From a virus: a DNA stretch of 43,309 bases. Below the pieces are notes generated by a model. The model did not search any database. It saw only the letters and a list, made by a program, of their open reading frames with translations, and was not told the origin of the DNA. The translations under genes and the position numbers were made by a program. This document shows positions 15,067 to 21,605 of the stretch, piece by piece; within the stretch, counting starts at the first letter, position 1; every line of letters starts with the position of its first letter. The DNA is taken from positions 1-43,309 of the IMG/VR virus record IMGVR_UViG_3300028392_001847; one strand, 5' to 3'.

Positions 15067-16167
15067 ATGAGCAAAGCACAATACAACTTACACACTAAAA
15101 CTGACTACCTAAGCCGTAAGATGTTTCTGGATCCAGCAGGTCCAGTGACTATCCAACGCTTCGAAGAAGTTAAATACAAGAAGATTGCAGACTTCGATGC
15201 CACGGCTCGTGGTTTCTTCTGGCAACCCGAAGAGATTAGCCTAAGCAAAGACAGTAATGACTTTAAAGATGCCAGTGATGCCATTAAGCATATCTTTACC
15301 AGTAACTTACTACGACAAACAGCATTAGATAGTTTGCAAGGACGTGGCCCTACACAAGTGTTTACTCCAGTATGTAGTATTCCCGAATTAGAAGCACTGA
15401 TGTACAACTGGGGATTCTTTGAAACCAACATTCACTCAAAGAGCTACAGCCACATTATTCGCAACATCTACAATGTGCCCAAGGATGTATTTGCTACCAT
15501 TCACGACACTGAAGAAATTGTTAGCATGGCGGCAAGTGTAGGCAAGTATTATGACAATTTGCATTTGATTAACTGTCGCAAAGAAACAGGAGAATTTGTT
15601 TCCGAAGTTGAACATATACGAGCTATATGGTTGGCACTCAACGCCAGCTATGCCCTAGAGGCATTTCGATTCATGGTATCATTTGCTACTAGTTTGGCCA
15701 TGGTAGAGAACAAGATCTTTATTGGTAACGGTAATATTATCAGTTTGATACTACAAGACGAGTTGTTACATAAAGGCTGGACTGCTTACATTATCAATCA
15801 AGTGGTCAAGGAAGATCCTCGATTTGCCAACGCAAAACTTGATTGCGAGGCCGAAGTATACCAAATGTACTTGGATGTTATACAGGAAGAAAAAGATTGG
15901 GCAGTATACCTGTTTAAGAAAGGTCCTGTGATTGGTCTCAACGCAAACATTCTAAAAGATTTCGTTGATTATACCGCAGTAAGCGCACTCAAAGATATCG
16001 GAATCAAGTATCAAGTAAGTTCTCCAAAGTCAACACCAATTCCCTGGTTTAACAAACACGTAGATACTAGCAAGAAGCAAACAGCACTACAAGAAAATGA
16101 GTCGACAAATTATGTTATTGGCATCATGGGGGAGGGCATAGATTATGAAGCACTGCCGTCACTATGA
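15067..16167 (+). CDS. nrdB: Ribonucleoside-diphosphate reductase beta subunit, class Ia
   Basis: This 366-residue diiron/tyrosyl-radical subunit partners NrdA. Ligands visible by motif are Asp in LDSLQGRGP, Glu and His in FFETNIHSKSY, Glu in ALEAFRFMVSF, and Glu and His in QDELLHKGW. The Tyr of HSKSYSHIIRNIY matches the radical tyrosine position. The C-terminal tail (GEGIDYEALPSL) should bind NrdA. An SD (AGGAAAAT) precedes the ATG. It overlaps the methyltransferase by ATGA. Iron demand links it to the IscU/IscA and heme-oxygenase genes downstream, which is inference. Confidence 0.96.
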   Translation: MSKAQYNLHTKTDYLSRKMFLDPAGPVTIQRFEEVKYKKIADFDATARGFFWQPEEISLSKDSNDFKDASDAIKHIFTSNLLRQTALDSLQGRGPTQVFTPVCSIPELEALMYNWGFFETNIHSKSYSHIIRNIYNVPKDVFATIHDTEEIVSMAASVGKYYDNLHLINCRKETGEFVSEVEHIRAIWLALNASYALEAFRFMVSFATSLAMVENKIFIGNGNIISLILQDELLHKGWTAYIINQVVKEDPRFANAKLDCEAEVYQMYLDVIQEEKDWAVYLFKKGPVIGLNANILKDFVDYTAVSALKDIGIKYQVSSPKSTPIPWFNKHVDTSKKQTALQENESTNYVIGIMGEGIDYEALPSL

Positions 16168-16826
16168 AATTAATGTCATTAGACTATGAGAAAGATTGGA
16201 CTCCTCTTGATGTTACTCTAGATAGCGGCATCAAGATTACGTCTCCTGTCCATTTAGACGGCGGTGGGCTAAGATACAAAAATGATATTATAAAAGCAAT
16301 TAGAAATTCCGGCAAAGAAAAGTACAATCGCGGATTTGAATGGTGTGCTGGTTTTGGAGTTATTGGTTTTGAAGTACTAGGCGCCGGTCTATGCGATCAT
16401 ATGGTGTTCTCTGATTACTATGATGTAGCTATAAAAGACTGTTACAGCACCGCACACAATAATAACCTAACCGATAAAATTACAGGCTATGTAAGCCCTG
16501 CAATTGAATATATTCCCCAAGAAGAAATTTGGGATCTAGTTGTAGCAAATCCCCCATGGACATTTGATGAAACTGCTACTAGCAAGGATTATCCAGATCC
16601 AAATATGCTACGCATACTAGTAGATCAAGATTTTGCCATCCATAGAGAATTCTATAAAAACATAAACGCTCATTTAACAGATGATGCAGATCTTTATATT
16701 ATTGAAGTTAACAAGGATCCTAAATTAATCATGTTAGCCGGAATGTATGGACTTGACTTAATAAGTATGTATAATACTAACAACGCACCTAATGGGGGCG
16801 TGTTCCACTTTAAACCAAGGAGATAA
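16164..16826 (+). CDS. SAM-dependent methyltransferase (class I)
   Basis: This 220-residue protein has a class I fold: motif I as EWCAGFGVIGFEVLG (about 59-73), an acidic motif II region (FSDYYDVAIKD), and motif IV as LVVANPPW (about 127-134). The NPPW/NPPY motif is used by enzymes that methylate planar nitrogens, such as DNA adenine or the HemK-type glutamine of release factors. No target-recognition domain is visible, so a protein or small target is as likely as DNA. It is ATGA-coupled to nrdB and lies directly upstream of the glutaredoxin gene. Confidence 0.82.
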   Translation: MKLMSLDYEKDWTPLDVTLDSGIKITSPVHLDGGGLRYKNDIIKAIRNSGKEKYNRGFEWCAGFGVIGFEVLGAGLCDHMVFSDYYDVAIKDCYSTAHNNNLTDKITGYVSPAIEYIPQEEIWDLVVANPPWTFDETATSKDYPDPNMLRILVDQDFAIHREFYKNINAHLTDDADLYIIEVNKDPKLIMLAGMYGLDLISMYNTNNAPNGGVFHFKPRR

Positions 16827-16827
16827 C

Positions 16828-17148
16828 ATGTCAGGAAAAGGAAGTACTCCAAGACCTTTCAGTGTTGATCACAAGACATTTGACAGTAATTGGGACAATA
16901 TTTTTAAGAAAAAGGACAATATGAAAGCAGTAGTATGGAGTAAGAATTCTTGCCCATTTTGTGTACAGGCCAAAGCCCTACTTGAAATGAAAGGTATTGA
17001 ATACGAAGAAAGAAATGTCGAAACAACATGGACTAAAGAACAACTATTAGAAGCTGTACCTACAGCCAGAACTTTACCACAGATATTTTTAGACGATAAT
17101 TATATAGGTGGGTTCACAGAACTCAAAAAACATTTCGAAAAGGTATAA
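16828..17148 (+). CDS. Glutaredoxin with an extra N-terminal phage module
   Basis: This 106-residue protein has two parts. Residues 1-31 (MSGKGSTPRPFSVDHKTFDS, then NWDNIFKKKDN) match a short peptide that, from memory, stands alone as a small protein in many phages. From Met32 a complete glutaredoxin follows: redox CPFC at 42-45, cis-Pro in RTLPQIF, and GGFTEL for glutathione binding. It should reduce NrdA. The AAGGAG SD lies 5 nt before the ATG at 16828; Met32 could be a second start giving a plain glutaredoxin. Fusion is visible directly; any gain of function is unknown. Confidence 0.9.
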   Translation: MSGKGSTPRPFSVDHKTFDSNWDNIFKKKDNMKAVVWSKNSCPFCVQAKALLEMKGIEYEERNVETTWTKEQLLEAVPTARTLPQIFLDDNYIGGFTELKKHFEKV

Positions 17149-17149
17149 C

Positions 17150-17440
17150 ATGTTAATTAATAAAGGTATCGCCGCTGGCGAAGTAGTCACAATTAAAACT
17201 ACAGCAGGTGAAGAGATTGTTGCCAAACTGGTATCCGAAAACCCAATGGCTGTTACTGTAAGGAAACCATTGTGCTTGACAGCAACCAAAGATGGTATTG
17301 GCCTAGTACCATTTCTGTTTACCACAGATCCAGACGGCGAAGTTAATATAAACAGAAGTGCAATTATGGTGCTGGCCCCTACGGTAAAAGATGCCGCTGA
17401 TCGATATACTGAGCAGACTACTGGTATCAAATTGGCATAA
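17150..17440 (+). CDS. Small Sm/SH3-like beta-barrel phage protein
   Basis: This 96-residue protein (MLINKGIAAGEVVTIKTTAG, then EEIVAKLVSENPMAVTVRKP) has the strand-turn pattern of a small barrel: GEVVTIKTTAGEEIVAKLV resembles the Sm1 core of LSm/Hfq-like or SH3-like folds. An in-frame upstream start inside the glutaredoxin gene was rejected. It follows the glutaredoxin by one base, so it is cotranslated. Function is unknown; related proteins recur in marine T4-like phages from memory. Confidence 0.65.
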   Translation: MLINKGIAAGEVVTIKTTAGEEIVAKLVSENPMAVTVRKPLCLTATKDGIGLVPFLFTTDPDGEVNINRSAIMVLAPTVKDAADRYTEQTTGIKLA

Positions 17441-17443
17441 ATA
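17438..17443 (+). promoter_or_regulatory. Late promoter motif 5 nt before a start codon
   Basis: CATAAATAATTTTATG: TAAATA, five bases, then the ATG of the PAAR gene at 17449. It overlaps the stop of the preceding gene. Confidence 0.55.
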
Positions 17444-17448
17444 ATTTT

Positions 17449-17754
17449 ATGCCAGCAATAGCCCGAGACGGAGACCCAACAACAACCGGACACAGTTGTG
17501 ACGGAACAACCACTGTGACTGGCCCTACCGGTGCCGGAGCCAAAGTGTTTGCCAACGGCATAGCGATAGAGTGTATCGGCAATCCAACTGCGGCCCATAC
17601 AATACGATCTGGCAGAAACTGTGTACCGCATGGCGCTGTTATTAACGCAGGTTCGAGCAATGTATTTGTTGGTGGCGTTGGTGTTGCCCGAGTAGGAGAT
17701 TCAACAGACGGTGGCGCAATCACTGCCGGATCACCGGATGTGATAGTCAATTAA
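17449..17754 (+). CDS. PAAR-domain tail spike tip protein
   Basis: This 101-residue protein is a complete PAAR module: MPAIARDGDPTTTGHSCDGT then repeated Gly-rich turns (AKVFANGIAIECIGNP, SNVFVGGVGVARVGDS, GAITAGSPDVIVN). Conserved His and Cys residues (GHSCDG, TAAHTI, NCVPHG) would bind the metal ion at the apex. In T4 the equivalent is gp5.4, capping the gp5 spike that pierces the outer membrane, which supports a contractile-tailed phage and a Gram-negative host. A late motif immediately precedes it. Confidence 0.92.
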   Translation: MPAIARDGDPTTTGHSCDGTTTVTGPTGAGAKVFANGIAIECIGNPTAAHTIRSGRNCVPHGAVINAGSSNVFVGGVGVARVGDSTDGGAITAGSPDVIVN

Positions 17755-17822
17755 CTAGACCTTTATTTTCGACACCTGTACAATAGGTATAAGTACTCTG
17801 TACTCACATTAAAGGAAATAAA

Positions 17823-18017
17823 ATGGCTACAAATAAATTTGCAGAATTCACAAAGATCGTCGAAGCAATGGAAGCAGACTTCGAAAAGTTCTATGACAAA
17901 GAAGTAGGTGCCGCTGGTACCCGTGTTCGAAAGCACTGTCAGGATTTGGCTAAGTTGTGCAAAGAAACTCGCAACGATGTCACCGCAGTTAAAAACGCAC
18001 GTAAAGAACCAAAATAA
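17823..18017 (+). CDS. Histone H1-like (Hc1-type) DNA-binding protein
   Basis: This 64-residue protein (MATNKFAEFTKIVEAMEADF, then EKFYDKEVGAAGTRVRKHCQ and DLAKLC...) closely follows the pattern of small bacterial histone H1-like proteins: an acidic first helix with DFEKFYDK, the AAGTRVRK core, then a second helix and basic tail. Such proteins bind nucleic acid and can compact DNA. A phage copy could act in genome packing or host nucleoid takeover. An AAAGGAAAT SD precedes it. The basic Lys/Ala tail of larger Hc1 proteins is missing. Confidence 0.8.
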   Translation: MATNKFAEFTKIVEAMEADFEKFYDKEVGAAGTRVRKHCQDLAKLCKETRNDVTAVKNARKEPK

Positions 18018-18023
18018 GTCAAC

Positions 18024-18029
18024 TAAATA
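18024..18029 (+). promoter_or_regulatory. Late promoter motif
   Basis: AACTAAATACTAG about 40 nt before the ATG at 18070, with a GGAG SD between. Confidence 0.45.
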
Positions 18030-18069
18030 CTAGCCTAAGGCGTTATATATGCATAGCCCGGAGACTATT

Positions 18070-18393
18070 ATGAAACAGTTATTATTAGCACTTTCAATGT
18101 TAGCAGTAGTAGGTACTGCTAATGCACAATGGCATCATCATGGTCCTTACTATAGGGGCGGCGGCTTCTATGCTGGAGGCAACTGGGTTGGGCCAGCACT
18201 TATCGGTGGTGTAATTGGTTATGAACTTAATCGTCCACGCTATTATGAACCACCTGTAGTTGTACAGCAACAGCCGATTATTGTGCAACAGCAACCTGTA
18301 TATACAGTTACACCGCAACCAAGTTGTACGGTATGGACAGAAACACAACACTCTGATGGTACCGTTACTCGTACCAGGACCTGTACACAATAA
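18070..18393 (+). CDS. Secreted His/Tyr/Gln-rich periplasmic protein
   Basis: This 107-residue protein has a clear signal peptide: MKQLLLALSMLAVVGTANAQ with predicted cleavage after ANA. The mature part begins WHHHGPYYRGGGFYAGGNWV, has a Gly-rich zipper (VGPALIGGVIGYEL) and PVVVQQQPIIVQQQP-type repeats, and ends with two Cys residues in a Thr-rich tail. The GGVIGYE segment resembles the glycine-zipper of small outer-membrane or periplasmic proteins. An in-frame ATG at 18049 was rejected because it would precede the signal peptide. It would be exported by the host. It abuts iscU (overlap of one base). Confidence 0.75.
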   Translation: MKQLLLALSMLAVVGTANAQWHHHGPYYRGGGFYAGGNWVGPALIGGVIGYELNRPRYYEPPVVVQQQPIIVQQQPVYTVTPQPSCTVWTETQHSDGTVTRTRTCTQ

Positions 18394-18797
18394 TGGCATA
18401 CTCGGATAAAGTAATTGATCATTACGAAAATCCACGCAACGTGGGATCGTTTGAAAAAGATGATCCCACAGTTGGCACAGGTATGGTCGGTGCACCTGCT
18501 TGTGGCGATGTGATGAAACTACAAATAAAAGTAGGCGCAGATGGTATCATTACAGATGCAAAATTCAAGACTTACGGTTGTGGTTCGGCCATTGCTAGTA
18601 GTTCTCTTATCACTGAATTGGTCAAAGGCATGAGTTTGGATCAAGCAAGCTCAATCAAGAACAGCGACATTGCTGAAGAGTTGGCTCTACCTCCGGTCAA
18701 GATACATTGTTCAATACTAGCAGAAGATGCTATCAAGGCGGCAGTAAATGATTATCGTAACCGAAACAGCATCAAAGAAGATACAGCAACAGCTTAA
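18393..18797 (+). CDS. iscU: Iron-sulfur cluster scaffold IscU
   Basis: This 134-residue protein has the IscU signature. All three cluster ligands are present: Cys37 in GAPACGD (with Asp39), Cys63 in TYGCGSAIASS, and Cys106 in KIHCSILAEDAI. The LPPVK motif bound by Hsp70/HscA chaperones appears as ALPPVKIHC (about 98-106). It assembles nascent Fe-S clusters using sulfur from a cysteine desulfurase, which is not encoded here and would come from the host. It overlaps iscA by 50 nt. Length is typical (about 128). Confidence 0.95.
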   Translation: MAYSDKVIDHYENPRNVGSFEKDDPTVGTGMVGAPACGDVMKLQIKVGADGIITDAKFKTYGCGSAIASSSLITELVKGMSLDQASSIKNSDIAEELALPPVKIHCSILAEDAIKAAVNDYRNRNSIKEDTATA

Positions 18798-19074
18798 ACG
18801 CCGAGGCCGAGGTGTTGGCATACGAATCGGTGTAAAGACCACAGGTTGCAGTGGATTGGCTTATACACTGGAATATGTGGACGAGTACGAACCTGAAGTT
18901 GGTGTTACCAATTTTGCCCAACCAGATTTTTGTGTGTTGGTAGATGCCAAAAGTCTAGCATACTTGAATGGCTTGACAATGGATTGGGTCCGCAATGGTC
19001 TCAATGAAGGGTTTGAATTTTCCAATCCAAATTCCAAAGGCGAATGCGGTTGCGGTGAAAGTTTTCGAGTGTAA
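18748..19074 (+). CDS. iscA: A-type iron-sulfur carrier IscA
   Basis: This 108-residue A-type carrier has the three conserved cysteines: Cys34 in TTGCSGLAY, and Cys100 and Cys102 in GECGCGESF. A-type proteins pass clusters from IscU to targets or deliver iron. The gene begins inside iscU (50-nt overlap in another frame), so the two are tightly coupled. Likely clients are the phage Grx/NrdB system or the host ferredoxin needed by the bilin reductase at 28016 (inference). SufA/ErpA naming is possible for the same family. Confidence 0.93.
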   Translation: MIIVTETASKKIQQQLKRRGRGVGIRIGVKTTGCSGLAYTLEYVDEYEPEVGVTNFAQPDFCVLVDAKSLAYLNGLTMDWVRNGLNEGFEFSNPNSKGECGCGESFRV

Positions 19075-19080
19075 ACACAT

Positions 19081-19109
19081 TTGACATAGTTTGACTATTC
19101 TAGTATAAT
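19081..19109 (+). promoter_or_regulatory. Sigma70 promoter with palindrome over the -10
   Basis: Perfect TTGACA, 17-bp spacer, perfect TATAAT (19104-19109). CTAGTATAATACTAG (19100-19114) is a perfect 15-nt palindrome centred on the -10, an operator-like layout also seen at 42857-42871. Confidence 0.85.
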
Positions 19110-19139
19110 ACTAGTAGTGTATAACTTTTGGAGTTTAAC

Positions 19140-19478
19140 TTGACACCAGAACAGCAACATTTTTGGAATGTACTTAAATTTGATCCTAAAACTATGGCAG
19201 ATGAATTGGGTAATCTAATGCAAGATGCTAAGTTAAGATACGGTGATGATAGTAACGAGTTTCATGATACAGTTGATCGATGCGTATTTTTATCAATGCA
19301 ACAATGTCAGAATGATATTGATTTGCTTCGCATGACTAAACATTGGCTTTCTAAAATGCAACTTCCGTTTGATGCAACCAAGATGAAATCAACTGACCCT
19401 TTACACAATCGAATTGGTGGACTTGTTTCAAAATTAACAGAAACACAATCAGGCAAGCAACTAATGGAGTGGAACTGA
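19140..19478 (+). CDS. Conserved phage protein of unknown function, TTG start
   Basis: This 112-residue, mainly helical protein begins (M)TPEQQHFWNVLKFDPKTMAD. The start chosen is TTG at 19140 because GGAG lies 6 nt before it; no ATG is available near the N-terminus. It contains two Cys residues and no membrane helix. It is the first gene after the strong promoter at 19081 and is one base short of touching the next gene, so an early operon is likely. No family recognised. Confidence 0.7.
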   Translation: MTPEQQHFWNVLKFDPKTMADELGNLMQDAKLRYGDDSNEFHDTVDRCVFLSMQQCQNDIDLLRMTKHWLSKMQLPFDATKMKSTDPLHNRIGGLVSKLTETQSGKQLMEWN

Positions 19479-19479
19479 T

Positions 19480-19875
19480 ATGTCAATGCATTTAGAAGGT
19501 CCGTGGCTCAGTACCACCGGCAAAAAGAAAGGCAAACAAAAATTCGCTTCGGCAGAACATGCTAGAAAAGCTAGAGATCTAGACGAGTCATGGAAAGAAC
19601 TCCAGAAAAAATGGGGCGTTGAAGCAGAGGCTAAGAAACGTGCCCGAGCCATGACTGCACCCAGCTTGAGCGGACACTATAGTTTGACAATCCCCGAAGG
19701 TCGCAACACAACCGCACATTTGAAAAGCATAGATACTGGTGGTAACGCTACTTTGGCTCCAGCCAAAGTTTATACAGGAACCAAAGTCAAAGGCATCGCA
19801 ACCATGCACAAAAGCAATGCAGTGCCAATTTTTAGCGATGAGGAAGCAGTTGATATCGCTCGTATGAGGCGATAA
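19480..19875 (+). CDS. Basic conserved phage protein of unknown function
   Basis: This 131-residue protein is very basic, with KKKGKQKFASAEHARKARDL near residues 16-35 and KKRARAM near 57. The middle contains a conserved-looking SLSGHYSLTIPEGRNTTAHL segment, and the tail has PIFSDEEAVDIARMRR. From memory, proteins with an opening of this kind (GPWLSTTGKKKGK) and this SIPEGRNTT-type core recur in T4-like and other phages without a function. It is likely cotranscribed with the preceding gene. DNA or RNA binding is plausible from charge alone. Confidence 0.75.
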   Translation: MSMHLEGPWLSTTGKKKGKQKFASAEHARKARDLDESWKELQKKWGVEAEAKKRARAMTAPSLSGHYSLTIPEGRNTTAHLKSIDTGGNATLAPAKVYTGTKVKGIATMHKSNAVPIFSDEEAVDIARMRR

Positions 19876-19932
19876 AGCATGGTCACTCATAATAATAGTA
19901 TTTTAACGCTGTCAACAAAGGATAACTATATA

Positions 19933-19958
19933 TTGCCCACTAAAGGTTTAGTGGGCAA
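19933..19958 (+). terminator. Strong hairpin, possible terminator
   Basis: TTGCCCACTAA pairs with TTAGTGGGCAA (11 bp) around an AGGT loop; TATTTTT follows after 6 nt. The 170-nt gap 19876-20046 otherwise holds two SD-like AAGGAG sites and no gene that I support. Confidence 0.6.
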
Positions 19959-20046
19959 CGGCCTATTTTTAAGGAGAAACGGAAACAGCCAAGCAATTAA
20001 CAATGATGGTACTAGCGATACCTCATCCAGCGTAAAGGAGAAAAAA

Positions 20047-20577
20047 ATGATACGCATTATCAAAACAATTTTAAATATTTCAGTAGTACTAGCAGTGGCA
20101 TTGGCCGCTCAACAAGCAGTACAATTTAAGTTCAACAAACTTAAAGAAGCTCGTGAAACAGCAAGCCCAATTACAGCGCAAATGAGACAAACACAATTAG
20201 ATTGTCTAGCTCGTAATATCTACCATGAAGCAGGCTCGGAACCTTTTGAAGGCAAAGTGGCAGTGGCTCAAGTAACAATCAACAGAACAGAAAGTGGCGC
20301 ATTTCCATCTGACATCTGCCAAGTAGTCTACCAAAAGAATATAGTCTACGAACGTGTGCTGTGCCAGTTCAGCTGGTATTGCCAAAGTCCAAATGCCATG
20401 AAACCAATGAATGGACCTATCTATACCGAAAGTATGGAAGTGGCAAAGAAAGTCTTACTTGAAGGATTTAGACTTCCAGACCTAAAGAATGCCCTGTACT
20501 TTCATGGGGACTATGTAAAACCCGGGTGGAACAAGAAACCAGTGGCCAAGATCGGCCGTCACATATTTTATAATTAA
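20047..20577 (+). CDS. SleB/CwlJ-type cell wall hydrolase with N-terminal anchor
   Basis: This 176-residue protein has a signal-anchor helix (residues about 5-22, TILNISVVLAVALAAQQAVQ) followed by the hydrolase_2 (SleB) domain. Its landmarks are CLARNIYHEAGSEPFEGKVA (catalytic Glu), AVAQVTINR, and the CQFSWYC motif, ending in NALYFHGDYVKPGW. These enzymes cleave peptidoglycan glycan strands. The membrane anchor implies a SAR-type or membrane-tethered endolysin. The ATG at 20047 has an AAAGGAG SD; an earlier in-frame ATG at 19879 would read through the hairpin and was rejected. A holin candidate follows. Confidence 0.9.
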   Translation: MIRIIKTILNISVVLAVALAAQQAVQFKFNKLKEARETASPITAQMRQTQLDCLARNIYHEAGSEPFEGKVAVAQVTINRTESGAFPSDICQVVYQKNIVYERVLCQFSWYCQSPNAMKPMNGPIYTESMEVAKKVLLEGFRLPDLKNALYFHGDYVKPGWNKKPVAKIGRHIFYN

Positions 20578-20585
20578 GGACTACC

Positions 20586-20933
20586 ATGAACACACAAGCA
20601 ATTATTACCACAGTCAAGTCAACAATTCACAATTTCTTTGATTTGGATTTGCTGGTCAAAAACATCAAAGAACATGCTCCCCATATGAGCGCAGAAACAA
20701 TGGGATGGGTTGCGGTCATACTCATGCACTTGGCCACAATTCCTACACTTTTGGCAGTTTTGACAGGTTTAACTGAAAAAATGCCTCCAGTAGATTTGGT
20801 TCTGTTTGCATGGGCTGGACTGTTCTGCTTTTTTATCAAAGCCGCAATTCAAAAGGACTTTTTGAACATTGTAACCATTGGATTTGGGTTCTTTGTGCAG
20901 GCCGCTCTAATGGCCATGATTATTTTTAAATAA
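20586..20933 (+). CDS. Multi-span membrane protein, holin candidate
   Basis: This 115-residue protein has an amphipathic N-terminal region (residues 1-35) followed by three hydrophobic segments at about 38-60 (MGWVAVILMHLATIPTLLAV), 66-83 (VDLVLFAWAGLFCFFIKA) and 93-114 (IVTIGFGFFVQAALMAMIIF). Three membrane helices and the position 8 nt after the wall hydrolase match a class I holin. I do not recognise a named family, so the lysis role rests on size and position. Confidence 0.75.
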   Translation: MNTQAIITTVKSTIHNFFDLDLLVKNIKEHAPHMSAETMGWVAVILMHLATIPTLLAVLTGLTEKMPPVDLVLFAWAGLFCFFIKAAIQKDFLNIVTIGFGFFVQAALMAMIIFK

Positions 20934-20942
20934 CCAATAAGA

Positions 20943-20998
20943 TTGCAATAAATTGCCCTTACTGTATAATAAGGGAATGGGCAATTTACTGATAAATA
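20943..20998 (+). promoter_or_regulatory. Promoter embedded in an inverted repeat, plus late motif
   Basis: TTGCAA, 16-bp spacer, TATAAT (20965-20970). AAATTGCCC (20950-20958) and GGGCAATTT (20979-20987) form perfect arms around the -10, with inner CCCTTA/TAAGGG pairs. A late motif TAAATA (20993-20998) follows, then an AAGGAG SD before 21024. The fold could be a regulator site or a terminator-like stem. Confidence 0.6.
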
Positions 20999-21023
20999 TC
21001 TTATAATACAAGGAGTAGGTATA

Positions 21024-21596
21024 ATGGCCTCAGGATTTCAAAATGATGCAAATCAGCTACAAGCTGAAATGTACAAAGTGATTATTACTATGAGTAATAG
21101 CACTTATTACCCAACCGCAGATGGTAACGATAACGGCGGTGTTACACCAAACAGTTCAGACAGCTTTGCTACTCTGCCAACTACACTAGTTTTGGGAAAA
21201 GCCCGTGCTAGAGGAAATATGCGTTTTCGCAATATCGTTAACCGTTTAACAGGTCTAGGCGATTGCCAAGTACGTGATATTACTATTACAGAAGCTAACG
21301 GTGATGCACAGGCTACAAGTTTACAGTTTACAGTGAACTATGAGCGTCCAGCATTTATCGCACTCACTGGTACTGCCATCGACGGATCAACGGCAATCTC
21401 AACGACAGCTATTGCTATTAAAAATGCAATCGCACAAGGTATCCGTGATGTTACAACAGCGACTCAACGTGTGTATGATCCATCAAATGGCGACACTCAA
21501 GCAAGTATCACAGTAACAACAACAGGTGCAACTGCAAGCCAATCATACGGTACTGTGGCTGTTACATTAATTGACGAATCAACACTTTTTGATTAA
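21024..21596 (+). CDS. Probable virion structural protein
   Basis: This 190-residue protein (MASGFQNDANQLQAEMYKVI...) is Thr/Ala/Ser/Asn-rich with beta-strand character and few charged residues. The C-terminal part is a run of ITVTTTGATASQSYGTVAVT-type strands. An AAGGAGTAGG SD and a dual promoter (sigma70-like plus late) suggest high expression. There is one Cys and no membrane helix or signal peptide. Tail or capsid-associated roles are possible; family not recognised. Confidence 0.68.
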   Translation: MASGFQNDANQLQAEMYKVIITMSNSTYYPTADGNDNGGVTPNSSDSFATLPTTLVLGKARARGNMRFRNIVNRLTGLGDCQVRDITITEANGDAQATSLQFTVNYERPAFIALTGTAIDGSTAISTTAIAIKNAIAQGIRDVTTATQRVYDPSNGDTQASITVTTTGATASQSYGTVAVTLIDESTLFD

Positions 21597-21605
21597 GCAA
21601 CACGG

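Noticed and set aside
19879-20046. An N-terminal extension of the SleB-type hydrolase
   Set aside because: It would translate through an 11-bp terminator-like hairpin, and a strong SD plus signal anchor begin at 20047.
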